DNA of 64,000 nucleotides from Paramoeba atlantica (taxonomy: Eukaryota > Discosea): NCBI GenBank assembly GCA_977017575.1, contig CDRNVI010000033.1:62001-126000 (forward strand), read 5' to 3'. This document shows, piece by piece, positions 36,437 through 47,240 of this stretch. The translations under genes and the position numbers were made by a program. The notes under the pieces were generated by a model that worked only from the letters and a program-made list of their open reading frames with translations, was not told the origin of the DNA and ran no database searches. Each line of letters begins with the position of its first letter. The first letter of the stretch is position 1.

Positions 36437-37069
36437 ATGAACCAGGGAAGGCGTCCACAATACGGGGGAGCACAAGGGCTAACTCACCCTAATGAATATG
36501 ACATACTCAGTAACCTGATGGTGAACTACATCCCATCACAAGTAGACGAAGCATATTTACGCCAAATGTTCGAGGCCTACGGTGTTGTTGACAGTGTGAA
36601 GATTATTCAAGACAAGGAAACCAACTCGAGTAGAGGTTTTGGCTTCGTGAAATATCGTCAGCCCCAGAGTGCTTCTCTTGCAATCAATAATCTCAATGGT
36701 TATGCGATTTTGAATAAACGTCTGAAAGTGGCATACGCGAAACCGGATGAGGCGCAGCGTCTTCTGCAGCATATGCAACAGATGGATTCCGCCGCGCCCT
36801 CGTCCTCTACTATCGCACCTTCGCAACAGCAGCCCTTAGATGCCAACCAATTGTACTACCTGCAGCAAATACAAGCGCAACAGTTGTGGCTCCAACAGAT
36901 GCAACAGGCCGTAGTGAACAACCAGCAGTCTTCTCCCGGTGTTGGACAACCTGCAATTAGCAGCTCCATGTTAAGTCCACAGCAACAACAGTTGCAACAG
37001 CAACATATGATGATGCTTCTGCAACAGCAACAGCAGTCGCAACCCCAGCAAAACCCAGCTCTGTCGTAA
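36437..37069 (+). CDS. Single-RRM, Gln-rich RNA-binding protein (UBP1/2-like)
   Basis: A 210-aa protein with one RRM (about 26-103): LMVNYIPSQVDEAYLRQMF, RNP1 SRGFGFVKY, and LNGYAILNKRLKVAYAKP. This arrangement, NYIP..VDE..LRQ.FE.YG...SVKI..D.ET..SRG, is strikingly like the UBP1/UBP2 proteins of trypanosomes that bind U-rich 3'UTRs. ELAV-type RRMs are a less close match. The C-terminal half is Gln-rich (LQQQHMMMLLQQQQQ), as in granule-forming proteins. It probably controls mRNA stability or translation. Confidence 0.85.
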   Translation: MNQGRRPQYGGAQGLTHPNEYDILSNLMVNYIPSQVDEAYLRQMFEAYGVVDSVKIIQDKETNSSRGFGFVKYRQPQSASLAINNLNGYAILNKRLKVAYAKPDEAQRLLQHMQQMDSAAPSSSTIAPSQQQPLDANQLYYLQQIQAQQLWLQQMQQAVVNNQQSSPGVGQPAISSSMLSPQQQQLQQQHMMMLLQQQQQSQPQQNPALS

Positions 37070-37520
37070 CTCATAGGACTCGTTGGTAAAGAGCTCCTAT
37101 TAAAATATATTTATTTCCCAGGGTATAAATTACTTCATACAATCGTACAACAATCGAAACTCTTCATCTATTATCTCAACTACAAATGTATTTTCCACAT
37201 AGGCACGTTTTCTTATTGATTAATTCTTATTATCAACACAGGCGTTACACGCGTTCTGGATCTATTTTTACTTTTAGTTTTTTAATATCTATCGCTTTCG
37301 AGAGGATTATTTTCACCGTAGTTTTGGTTTTCGATTTTAGTTTCACATTTTAATTGCATATTTCTTTTTTAATATTAGTAATATTATAATCACGTATCTT
37401 CGATTGAATAACCCAGCAGTATAACCTAACAGCACGGTTGGTTTAAAATTATAGTTCATACTGAACGTATTATCATACAATTTTTAAACGTATTGAGCAT
37501 AAACTCTTCTCGCAAGTATC
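37070..37520. other. AT-rich intergenic region
   Basis: Highly AT-rich with many TTTTA and TATTA words. No gene or repeat is seen. Confidence 0.5.
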
Positions 37521-38867
37521 ATGAATGAAGCGGCGGTAGTAACAAAAAAGAAGCAGGTGCGACGGGATAGAGGTCAGCAACTACAAGTGCGTAGCTGGGA
37601 TGAGTTGGGTACCGCAGAACTTGAGGAAAAGCTGGGTGAAATGGAACGGCAACGACAAAGGGCGGCGGAGGCGGAAGCGGAGGCGGATGCGATCGCAGAA
37701 GAAAACTCCGCGCGTGTTGTGCGCTTCGGAACCAAGCTGAGTGACAAGCTCCCCGCTCTTAATGAAACAGAGGTGTTCGTAGGAAACCTTCCATATAGTG
37801 CCACCACTCGAACTGTCCGGGCCCTCTTCCCGGGCGCCAGGTACGTAAATTTACTCTACGACGACCAGGGAAAGATGAAGGGATTTGGCTACATTGATTT
37901 TCACACCGTCAAGGACGCGGAAAACGCCTTAAAACAGCACTTGAAGCTTCAGATGGGTCAGCGTACTCTTAAAGTCGAGCGTCGTGTAGCCAGCGACGAT
38001 GACCACGACGCACGAAAATCCTCCTCCGGAAAATCTCGCAAAGCCCCTCCGCTGGGACTCTACAGTCTGAAGCAAGGCGCCGTTTCGTTTGACTCCGGGG
38101 AGTTAACCCCTCAAGGGATGCTTTCCCGGGCCGGGGGAGACGACCGCATGCCTTCCACTGCGGGCCCCTTCTCTCGTACGCTCTTTGGCAGTCGTGAGCA
38201 AGTCGATCTCGCACCCCCTCGTGCGGAGATTCGTTTCGGTGCCTCCGTGCAGAGTGCCGTACCCCCGGCTCGTACCCCAGGCGCGATGTTATCCCGTGAC
38301 ACGTTTGCCACAGCCGAGGGTCCCCCGACCGGACGCCTTCCTGCTGCCTTCTCCCGGGACGATTTTGGGAGCAAAGATGTGTCCCCGGAGGTGTCCCGCT
38401 CCGGGCGGGATTCCCCGCAGCCGATGCGGCTCGGGGGTACGGTGATTCGCCCACAGCCTCCACGACGACAAGGGAGTCAGGAGACCAAAGGGACACCCGG
38501 GGCCTCTGCAGGGTTCTCCCGTGAGGCGTTTGGTTCAATGCAGAGCTCCGGGGATCCGAGTGCGGCGCAGAATAAACGTGAAACCGCTGCAGACAGGTTG
38601 AATGAAAGGAATTTTGAGAATAACAATACATCAAAGGAGAGTGAAAAACAGCATCGAGGAACCGTGGGAAAAATTATAACTAAGGTTCGTGATGTTTTTC
38701 GCAGTAATACATCCGAGAGAAAAAACTATTCAGAAGAATTAAATGAACCCAACCAGAAAAGCATGACAAACGTCGACGCGACATTCCACAAGGCGATGAC
38801 CAAACAGTTTGATACTGTTAGCTTGCACCCCCGTTCAAAGGAGAATCCGGATACGGAAGGCGTTTAG
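37521..38867 (+). CDS. eIF4B/eIF4H-like RRM protein with FSR-x-x-FGS repeats
   Basis: A 448-aa protein. A basic N-terminus and an Ala/Glu-rich helix (about 30-62) precede one RRM (about 83-155): EVFVGNLPYSATTRTVRALF, KMKGFGYIDFHTVKDAENAL, RTLKVERRVA. The FVGNLPY..T and KGFGYIDF pattern fits eIF4B/eIF4H, which help eIF4A unwind mRNA. The following disordered region holds four spaced copies of (F/L)SR-x-x-F(G/A)(S/T) (FSRTLFGS, LSRDTFAT, FSRDDFGS, FSREAFGS, about residues 215-340). Such spaced repeats may be docking or phosphorylation sites. The gene is GC-rich in this part. Confidence 0.75.
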   Translation: MNEAAVVTKKKQVRRDRGQQLQVRSWDELGTAELEEKLGEMERQRQRAAEAEAEADAIAEENSARVVRFGTKLSDKLPALNETEVFVGNLPYSATTRTVRALFPGARYVNLLYDDQGKMKGFGYIDFHTVKDAENALKQHLKLQMGQRTLKVERRVASDDDHDARKSSSGKSRKAPPLGLYSLKQGAVSFDSGELTPQGMLSRAGGDDRMPSTAGPFSRTLFGSREQVDLAPPRAEIRFGASVQSAVPPARTPGAMLSRDTFATAEGPPTGRLPAAFSRDDFGSKDVSPEVSRSGRDSPQPMRLGGTVIRPQPPRRQGSQETKGTPGASAGFSREAFGSMQSSGDPSAAQNKRETAADRLNERNFENNNTSKESEKQHRGTVGKIITKVRDVFRSNTSERKNYSEELNEPNQKSMTNVDATFHKAMTKQFDTVSLHPRSKENPDTEGV

Positions 38868-39105
38868 TACTTGAAATATCGACAGAAACCCGAGCAAAAA
38901 TTCTAGTTGTACGTCTCTTTTTAAACATGAAAATGAACTTATTCATAAGCGTATGAGTCAATATTAACCCCTGCGCAAGTATAAGAATGTATTTCAACTG
39001 TGTATGAAAAGGTTATAGGTTTCCGTTTTTAAGCATATCGTACATAGTATGCATTTCTATTTATTAGTGGACGACCAAATACACCAACTCTAGCACAGAA
39101 TCACA

Positions 39106-40686
39106 ATGTTCATAGAGTCTGAAAAGGCCGCAGCTCCTACGGATGGAGACATCGAGATTACTCAAGGAGATCTTTGTTTAACACGCGGTTATCAGTGCAC
39201 GTACACAAGGAAGGAATTTTTTGATTTATTCCAGCCATACCAATTTGATTCAACGATTACAAATACTCCTAGGGAAGAAATGTCAGTGTTTGATTTAGGA
39301 TGCTTCCGATGGCCACTAACTATTGGATCACAAAGTGACACACCAGACATGGTGGTTCCTATTACCAACCAAACCGTATCGACGGACGCCCCCTGCGTTA
39401 CTACAATCTCGAAATTTGCAGACCAACGATCAAGAACACAGGATCCAGAGTACGCACCAGATGATACAGATAGCTTTTCAAGTGTATTTTCTGAAAAGGT
39501 ACCTTGTGGCCCTGAATCAACGGAAACCGTATTCTACTATAGAGTGGAAAAGGAGAGTCCAGCCCTAGGGCCAGTATCCCTATGTGACTTAAAAGATTAT
39601 CTCAGCATGGGATTTATTCCTTCCTCGACGCAAGTTTGGAGGAAGGACACTGCCAGGAAGACGTACGACTTGGAAAGCACCCTTGCCTTGTTTTCGCAGG
39701 GCAAAGGTTTAGATTTTGAACCATCAAGAGCGGTATCATCGAGCATAACTCTTCCTCATCATGTGGAATCGGCCAAATCTTTTGCTCAGGCACTGGCCAT
39801 TAAACCCAACTCCGTAAACGAAGATTCACAGGGACTGAAAGTACAGGACAATCGAAAGGATAATTTTGTAAACATTCTTGGGGATTCAAACCGTGATGTC
39901 GCCAAAGAGGATTTGCATGCGGATGCACAAGTTGACGAAGTCGAAGAAGTCGTATACATATGCGGCACGGAGGTTGAAAATATGAATAACAAGTGTGAGG
40001 ATCCTAACACATCCATGAACACCATGGAAAGTTGTTCAGAGAGTACAACAAATTTACCTTCCGTTGTTGATTCCCATCCATCAAAAAATTTAGAGAACCT
40101 AAAAGGTCAAAGACAAAGCAAATTACCTAGTGCGAGGCCCCATCGAGAAGCGAAGAAGGCGATATCTTTTCCCTCCCCGAAAGCTGCACGTGCCCAGGGA
40201 CAAAAACATAGTGATAATAAACCAATCTCTACAAACAAAGATACATCTTATTCTACTGCAGTCGAAGACCTTGACAAGCTTGCGAAGCTTCCATTGGATG
40301 CAGCAATCCCACCAGCACCCACTGAAACACCATGGAATCGAACAGTCAAACCAATCATTGGGTCACAGGTACCTTCACATATCAATTCTAATTCCCCGGT
40401 ACACCATTCTGGAAATTCAACACGAGTAGGAAATGTGTGGCTTCAGCGCATGAAGAAGCATCAGGGCAAAGAATCTACAGGAGATCACATAGAGAATACG
40501 AACTTTGGAGACTCACACGACGATTCAAGAAAAGAAGTGAAAACTCTAAATAGACCTGAAAATGAGTCGACAAACTCATCCAAATCGTCTAGTAACATAA
40601 ATTCTCGCAAGGGTCATCGTGTCAAAGGACGCACTGTGAAGAATTTGCTCAACGTGAAATTGCGAGACTCTCATAACCTTGACTGA
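39106..40686 (+). CDS. GYF-domain protein with eIF4E-binding-like motif (GIGYF-like)
   Basis: A 526-aa, mostly disordered protein. Residues 33-41 (YTRKEFFDL) match the eIF4E-binding pattern Y-x-x-x-x-hydrophobic-hydrophobic, as in GIGYF and 4E-T proteins. A GYF-like domain lies at about 140-195: FYYRVEKESPALGPVSLCDL, then MGFIPSSTQVWR, fitting (W/Y)xYx...GP...M..W...GYF. The rest is Ser/Asn/Lys-rich, ending in a basic tail. GIGYF proteins link 4EHP/eIF4E and DDX6 to repress mRNAs. The DDX6 homologue is encoded 2.9 kb downstream. The assignment rests on motif order and is tentative. Confidence 0.6.
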   Translation: MFIESEKAAAPTDGDIEITQGDLCLTRGYQCTYTRKEFFDLFQPYQFDSTITNTPREEMSVFDLGCFRWPLTIGSQSDTPDMVVPITNQTVSTDAPCVTTISKFADQRSRTQDPEYAPDDTDSFSSVFSEKVPCGPESTETVFYYRVEKESPALGPVSLCDLKDYLSMGFIPSSTQVWRKDTARKTYDLESTLALFSQGKGLDFEPSRAVSSSITLPHHVESAKSFAQALAIKPNSVNEDSQGLKVQDNRKDNFVNILGDSNRDVAKEDLHADAQVDEVEEVVYICGTEVENMNNKCEDPNTSMNTMESCSESTTNLPSVVDSHPSKNLENLKGQRQSKLPSARPHREAKKAISFPSPKAARAQGQKHSDNKPISTNKDTSYSTAVEDLDKLAKLPLDAAIPPAPTETPWNRTVKPIIGSQVPSHINSNSPVHHSGNSTRVGNVWLQRMKKHQGKESTGDHIENTNFGDSHDDSRKEVKTLNRPENESTNSSKSSSNINSRKGHRVKGRTVKNLLNVKLRDSHNLD

Positions 40687-41016
40687 AACTTTGCCGCGCT
40701 TTCTTTGAATTTTCGTTATGTGATAAATTTGCGCCCACCTAGACTTCCTAGAGTGTAATTATACAGGGTTAAAGTACTGAAACCTACTTGTGACTTTTAT
40801 ATTCCTTGAGCGTCGGTAGATTTGGTGACACTCGCTTTGACAAAAATTAATCTCTGTTATCATTACATAAATTAATCTCTCTTAATTAAATTGACTATTT
40901 CACGCATAAAAAATAACAGAATATTTTCATTACATGAATTACAGTACTCTTGTATGGTAGAAAACTAAAAATAGATTTTTTTGTTCCAACTTAATAGTTC
41001 GTATTCTTCTTATATC
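40687..41016. other. AT-rich intergenic region
   Basis: Contains a short direct repeat of ATTAATCTCT (around 40845 and 40868). No gene is seen. Confidence 0.4.
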
Positions 41017-42546
41017 ATGGGATTGCTTAAATACAACGTGGACGACTTCTTCGAAGAGAGCGGCGATGAGGACTCCGCATCCGCGCATCATGCCAATGCA
41101 CAGCCTTTGAAGAGCTCCACAAAGAGATGCGGCGGTAACCGAACCGCAGAGGCTGACAACGCTCGGCATTACATTTGCGATGAATTTCTTTGTAAAGATT
41201 ACCGCACGTCCCGTCCAGATAAGGCGGAGCGTGGAACTGTGGAGAATGTAATGGACCCCAGAACTCGGTTGATCTTGTATAAGATGGTACGCAGCGGTTT
41301 TCTGCAGGCCGTCCACGGATGTCTGTCAACAGGAAAGGAAGCTAACGTGTACTACTCCACCCAAGCCCAGGGAGATCCCGTCGCGATCAAGGTCTACCGC
41401 ACTGCTATTCTTCTTTTTAAAGACAGGGAGCGCTACGTCAGGGGGGATTTCCGATTTCAGCGCTATTGCAAGACAAACCCACGTAAGATGGTGCGCGCTT
41501 GGGCAGAGAAGGAGGCCAGGAATTTACGCCGCCTTGAGGCAGCAAAAATATTAGCCCCTCGGGTGCTGCAACTTCGGTTACACATTTTGGTCATGACTTT
41601 TCTGGGGTCCAAGGAAAGGGCATGGGAGCGTCTTCACGATGTCCGTTCGCTCCGTGAGCGTTTTGGTCTCAATTTGTACCGGCAAGCAATTCAAATATTG
41701 AAGGACATGTACCAACTTTGCAGGCTTGTGCACGGTGATTTTAGTGAATTTAACCTTCTAGTGGAGCCAACAGGGGAAAAGCAAGGTGACCCAGCCTCGA
41801 ATACAGAAACATTGCTACGAACGAATACTCGCTCCCCTCGCGATTCATACGACGATGAAGTTCCACCCCGTCTTTATGTAATTGACGTCTCCCAATCCGT
41901 GGAACCGGATCATCCGAATGCTTCCACCTTTCTGCGACGTGATATCGCTAATGTTAATCGTCTGTTTGTACAGTACATTCCACCAGAAGAGCGCGCTACT
42001 GTGGAAAATATTTATCGTTATGTCACCGGAAAAGCAGAAATCTTGGCTGTTGGGATCGCTCAGGGGTCAGATCCGCTGCGTGATAAAGTTTTCGAACAAA
42101 TTCCATTGCCAAATTCTTTCGGGAATTACACCACTGCGCACTGCAGTGAAGATGTAGAACGTCAATACGATGAATTGAAACAAACTCCTATATTGGAAAG
42201 TCAATTCAAAGAAATGTGCATTAAAGAAATCGAGAATGCGAATTTGCATGAAAAAATGAAAATTTCAATACCTTCTGCACTTTGTGACGAAGTTAAGGAA
42301 GATGATGCACATAGCAGTAGCTCCATTCCTCTTACGCATCAAGCTCTATCGGAAACTGAGATGCCGTACGTTCGAGCTGGTAAGTCAAAAGACGAAAGGA
42401 AGTCGCACCGCAAGGAAATTAAGGTTGAAAATAGAGAACGGCGGAAGCAAAAAGTGCCAAAACACCTCAAGAAAAAGGGTAAGGCTCGAAAACAAGTGGA
42501 GCCCGTTTTAGTATCGGACTCACAGGTATTTTCAGTGGCCATGTAA
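41017..42546 (+). CDS. RIO1: RIO1 kinase (ribosome maturation)
   Basis: Start at the ATG at 41017 (509 aa). An acidic N-terminus is followed by the RIO domain: STGKEANVYY (about 104-113, the RIO1 P-loop equivalent), VAIKVY, LVHGDFSEFN (catalytic loop, about 238-246), and VIDVSQSVEPDHP (metal-binding, about 288-300). RIO1 acts in the last cytoplasmic steps of 40S subunit maturation (20S pre-rRNA). A 30-residue insert separates the catalytic and metal-binding motifs. The C-terminus is Lys/Arg-rich (KKKGKARKQ), as usual. Confidence 0.95.
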   Translation: MGLLKYNVDDFFEESGDEDSASAHHANAQPLKSSTKRCGGNRTAEADNARHYICDEFLCKDYRTSRPDKAERGTVENVMDPRTRLILYKMVRSGFLQAVHGCLSTGKEANVYYSTQAQGDPVAIKVYRTAILLFKDRERYVRGDFRFQRYCKTNPRKMVRAWAEKEARNLRRLEAAKILAPRVLQLRLHILVMTFLGSKERAWERLHDVRSLRERFGLNLYRQAIQILKDMYQLCRLVHGDFSEFNLLVEPTGEKQGDPASNTETLLRTNTRSPRDSYDDEVPPRLYVIDVSQSVEPDHPNASTFLRRDIANVNRLFVQYIPPEERATVENIYRYVTGKAEILAVGIAQGSDPLRDKVFEQIPLPNSFGNYTTAHCSEDVERQYDELKQTPILESQFKEMCIKEIENANLHEKMKISIPSALCDEVKEDDAHSSSSIPLTHQALSETEMPYVRAGKSKDERKSHRKEIKVENRERRKQKVPKHLKKKGKARKQVEPVLVSDSQVFSVAM

Positions 42547-42697
42547 AAAAGTTATCATTTTTTAAATCAGGATTCATATCATTTTAATCATGTGCTCCGG
42601 CACGCGGGTGAAATACTTTTAAGATATTTTTGAAACAATGTCATTGGCTGAACGTTTTTTATGTGTGTGATTTATTTTCCTTTCACACTACATTTGA

Positions 42698-43183
<486 letters not shown>

Positions 43184-43542
43184 CTATGGGCGAAATTGAC
43201 ATGGCGTAATTATTTCGAATTACTAAGAAAGTATTGAACTCGATTCACTAATATGGAATTAATAATTTTTGGAAGTGTAAACCTGCATCTGAAGTGAAAT
43301 ATGCTCTGAAAAGAGTGCATTTTTGATATGTTTCACAATGGTGAAGGGACGGATGTATTGAGCGTCAGACTCCCCTCAAAGTCGAAAATTTTGTATTGCT
43401 ATATGGAAAATCTAGTCTCGTAATGTAGGGGCATTATTGGTATCATTTGTTGGACAACAAACTCCTGCCCACTACACATTTTTTATACACAGTCAAATTT
43501 CATTGAGTTTCTTTCTATTACCGTCAATAAGTTGGTACCCCA
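43184..43542. other. AT-rich intergenic region
   Basis: No gene or repeat is seen. A pyrimidine-rich stretch (tttctttctattacc) lies about 20 bp before the DHH1 start. Confidence 0.4.
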
Positions 43543-44769
43543 ATGACCGAAGAAGTTAAAAATGGAGATTGGAAACAAGGACTACGAGCCCCCGAAAAGG
43601 ACACTCGTATTAAAACCGATGATGTTCGTTCCAGGCAGCAACTTACCTTTGAAGACTACCAACTCAAGCGCGAGCTTTTAATGGGAATATTTGAAAAGGG
43701 ATTCGAACGTCCTTCTCCCATCCAAGAGGAAGCGATTCCTGCCGCCATCTCCGGCAAAGATATTATGGCTCGCGCGAAGAACGGAACCGGAAAGACAGCC
43801 TCTTTCATTATCCCCGCCTTAGAAAAGGTAAACGTGAAGAACCACAAGATTCAAGTTCTTATACTCGTCCCCACACGGGAACTGGCACTGCAGACGGCTC
43901 AGGTGACCAAGGAGCTCGGTAAGCACATGGAGGTGAACGTCATGACCAGCACCGGAGGTACTTCCCTACGTGGTGACATCCAACGTTTGTTTAACCCCCC
44001 TCACATCCTAGTAGCCACCCCAGGCCGAATCTTCGACTTGGCTTCGAAAAACGTAGCTAACTTGTCTAGTTGTCACATGGTGATTTTAGACGAGGCAGAC
44101 AAACTGTTGTCCTCCGAGATGATGGAATTGGTGGACAAGGTGATTCGGTACGCGATCCCGAAACGACAGTTGCTAATGTTTTCTGCAACCTTTCCTGTCG
44201 CAGTCAAGTCTTTCTGTCACAGTCACTTGCGCAAAGCGCATGTGATCAATCTAATGGATGAACTAACCCTCATCGGGGTATCGCAATTCTACGCTTATGT
44301 AGAGGAAAAGCAAAAGATTCACTGCTTGAACACGCTGTTCACACGATTACAAATCAACCAATCCATCATCTTTTGCAACAGTGTAAATCGTGTAGAGTTG
44401 CTTGCGAAAAAAATTACGGCGCTAGGGTATTCTTGCTACTATATTCACGCTCGGATGCCCCAGGAACACCGTAATCGTGTTTTTCATGACTTCCGCCAAG
44501 GTTTGTGCCGGAACCTTGTGTGCTCGGATCTCATTACCCGTGGTATTGATATTCAGGCAGTGAATGTGGTGGTTAATTTCGATTTTCCTAGGGCCGCTGA
44601 GACTTATCTTCATCGTATCGGTAGAAGTGGCCGTTTTGGTCATCTGGGGTTGGCCATTAATTTTATAACAAAAGAAGATCGTGAGTCGGTAGTATGCATT
44701 GAGAAGGAGCTCGACACAGTAATAAAATCCATGCCAAAGGAGATTAGCCTTGACTTGTATGCAAAATAA
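43543..44769 (+). CDS. DHH1: DEAD-box RNA helicase DHH1/DDX6
   Basis: A 408-aa helicase of the DDX6/Dhh1/Me31B family. The entry [20 protein letters not shown] and the Q motif are typical, followed by [13 protein letters not shown] (motif I), [17 protein letters not shown] (motif II), SATF (motif III), ARGID-type [17 protein letters not shown] and [17 protein letters not shown] (motif VI). The protein represses translation and promotes decapping in P-bodies. It has almost no extension beyond the two RecA domains. It follows the UBP-like, eIF4B-like, GYF and RIO1 genes. Confidence 0.97.
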   Translation: MTEEVKNGDWKQGLRAPEKDTRIKTDDVRSRQQLTFEDYQLKRELLMGIFEKGFERPSPIQEEAIPAAISGKDIMARAKNGTGKTASFIIPALEKVNVKNHKIQVLILVPTRELALQTAQVTKELGKHMEVNVMTSTGGTSLRGDIQRLFNPPHILVATPGRIFDLASKNVANLSSCHMVILDEADKLLSSEMMELVDKVIRYAIPKRQLLMFSATFPVAVKSFCHSHLRKAHVINLMDELTLIGVSQFYAYVEEKQKIHCLNTLFTRLQINQSIIFCNSVNRVELLAKKITALGYSCYYIHARMPQEHRNRVFHDFRQGLCRNLVCSDLITRGIDIQAVNVVVNFDFPRAAETYLHRIGRSGRFGHLGLAINFITKEDRESVVCIEKELDTVIKSMPKEISLDLYAK

Positions 44770-45508
44770 TAGATCAGAATAAACGACAATACGGTCGTAT
44801 CCATGAACGAAGTGAACTACAGTGTGGAAATATCTTGACATGAGTTTTCGTAAGTTTGTCGTGTGAGCAAGAAATAATCTTCAAACTTTTTCTGGCAAAA
44901 CTAGACGTTCTGTGTTTTTAATATGGATGCTTTGTATAGGAAGTACAACTAAAAGTTCCATGATGAATACAAATTAGCTTTTATATAACATTAGCATTAT
45001 TTATCAAGACTTATATTTTTTGGTTTGTGTATAGTTGCCAGCATTTCAAACTTTTAGCATCGAATCCTTTTTATATCCTATGAAAGTAGAAGACAGACAA
45101 ATAAAGTAAAAAAACGGCAATTTCTGTTTGTATTATTCCATTTTTATAGCAGTTTCACAATAGGGTTTTATGCAAGACATACACACGACAACTTGCGTTT
45201 TTTATTTGCTTTTTTTAATAGTATTCTACCTATTCGCAATATTTTAAGGTTTGGTGTTTTGATTTTATACCGACGTTATTTGGGCCCGTTGTTAGTACAC
45301 ATACATATTTGAAAGTTAAAGTTATACATGTTGAAGTTAATGCTATGCCATTTTATTTGTAGCAATATTTTGAAACTACCAGAAAGCTAGAACATAAGAA
45401 TTCCGGCCGTGTGCAAATTATACTGGCCTACTGGAACGGTTTTTCTCTAATGGCGGATAGTGTAGCTCTTAGAGATATTTTGAACTAGCCTTTTATAGTC
45501 GCATTTTT
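44770..45508. other. AT-rich intergenic region (739 bp)
   Basis: Strongly AT-rich, with runs of T and A. No gene, RNA or repeat is recognised on either strand. Confidence 0.5.
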
Positions 45509-46549
45509 ATGACGAAAAATCTTCTTTGTGTGTGCAACCCTTTACTTGACATTTCCAATACAGTAACACCGCAATTTTTGGAAAAGTACAAAATTGCCCC
45601 CTCCAGTGCCGCTCTTGCTGACCCGGAACTACATGGACCATCTTTTTTTCAAGAACTTTCTGAACAGAAAGGGACGGAGCACATAGCAGGCGGCAGCGGA
45701 ATGAACACCGCTCGAGTTTGTAGTTGGATGCTAGAGGAGAATAATAAAGTACACTACATGGGTGCCGTGGGAAAGGACCACTACGCCACGACACTCAAAG
45801 ACAACGCGACACAGAGTGGAGTTGACGTAAGCCCAATGATGGAAATTACAGATGAAACTCCGACAGGTCTATGCGCTGTGTGTATTACGGGTAAAGAGCG
45901 CTCACTGGTAGCTTCCTTACAGGCCGCAAACAAATTCGCTTATGAGCACATAAAATCTGACGCCGTGCAAAAATGTGTGAAGGATGCCTCGATCGTCTAT
46001 GCCTCGGGATTTTTTCTTACCGTCTGCCCAGAGGCCCTGTGCGATCTAGCAGAAAAGTGCAAGGCAAGAAATCTTACTTTCGGCATGAATATGTCGGCGC
46101 CATTTATTATGCAATATTTTAAGGATCCTCTCATGAAGTTACTACCGTACTGCGATATTATTTTCTGCAATGAGGACGAGGCCAGAAGCCTGGCTCAAAT
46201 GCTTGGAATTGGAGAAGGAAATCTTGAGCCCAACGAGATTGCTTCTCAGATTGCATCAAATCAAATTTTGAAAGCGAACGGTTTACAGACCGTAGTATTT
46301 ACCCAAGGGAAGGATCCAGTAGTGCTATCTTGTAGCAATAGCCCTACAGAGCTTGTTGAAGTACCTACCGTACCCTTCGAAGAGATAGTGGATACGAATG
46401 GAGCCGGTGATGCCTTTGTGGGAGGTTTTCTAAGTGGCTTATGTCGAGGCATTCCGCTGAAAAAATGCGTAGAGCTCGGAAGCTATGCTGCTGGAATAGT
46501 GATCCGACAGAGTGGTTGTCAGACACCTGGAAAACCTTCTCCACCTTAA
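45509..46549 (+). CDS. ADK: Adenosine kinase
   Basis: A 346-aa PfkB-family kinase of usual length. It phosphorylates adenosine to AMP in purine salvage. Motifs: LCVCNPLLDISN (substrate loop) near the N-terminus, GGSGMNTARVCSWML (PfkB signature 1), YMGAVGKDHYA, NEDEARSLA, and DTNGAGDAFVGGFLSGL (anion hole and catalytic Asp, PfkB signature 2) at about 294-310. No targeting signal is evident, so cytosolic. Confidence 0.95.
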   Translation: MTKNLLCVCNPLLDISNTVTPQFLEKYKIAPSSAALADPELHGPSFFQELSEQKGTEHIAGGSGMNTARVCSWMLEENNKVHYMGAVGKDHYATTLKDNATQSGVDVSPMMEITDETPTGLCAVCITGKERSLVASLQAANKFAYEHIKSDAVQKCVKDASIVYASGFFLTVCPEALCDLAEKCKARNLTFGMNMSAPFIMQYFKDPLMKLLPYCDIIFCNEDEARSLAQMLGIGEGNLEPNEIASQIASNQILKANGLQTVVFTQGKDPVVLSCSNSPTELVEVPTVPFEEIVDTNGAGDAFVGGFLSGLCRGIPLKKCVELGSYAAGIVIRQSGCQTPGKPSPP

Positions 46550-47240
46550 CAAGGGACATGCAGAACAGTTAATAAGAAACATACTTAACATTTCACAAGA
46601 GTTAGATGAGCTAACTTAAAAAAACATAGAGCTACACTTTTTCCATAAAGTATATCCATTTTTTCCTATAGTTAATACTCTATTTTCTATCGTATGTCTC
46701 AAATTATTTTGCTTATTTCAACAAATCTCGCTATCTTGAGTGGACACCAAAGAAATTGAATTGTCATAAGAATTACGAGTCTGACTTAGATTGCATAATA
46801 GATTTATAGTGGTTTCTTAATGAGTTACTCAAACTTTTCATGTGCGCTAATGAGATATTTAATACTTTTAAAGAACTATAATAGTAAGTGAAGTATTCTG
46901 GTAATGCTAGCCACATCGCTTTTTTTCATCTCTGGTTTCATCAATTTTAAGCACTGACTTTTCGTAATATTGAAAAACAGGCAGTTAAAATTTTGGTCTT
47001 ATTCAGTCTTCTCATTGTATGACTCCATGAGCGTTTCCCAATTCCTTTGATTATTGTAGTGTAAAGTTTCGTTCATCTATTTACAACATTTCATTTATGA
47101 GACGACGTTGATTAAATAACTGATACGCATTTTAAACGTTTTTAAAGCGATATAGTCAGAGGTAAGGAATCTTAATCTAGTATTTGATAATACTAAATAG
47201 GTTTATCTCGATTTTTGAATTTCGTTCATGCTATACGAGC
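46550..47240. other. AT-rich intergenic region (691 bp)
   Basis: No gene or repeat is recognised. The frame of the next gene is open for 57 bp upstream of its ATG but lacks an ATG. Confidence 0.5.

Noticed and set aside
37969-38634. 221-codon minus-strand frame opposite the eIF4B-like gene
   Set aside because: Shadow of a GC-rich coding region with a recognisable RRM on the + strand.
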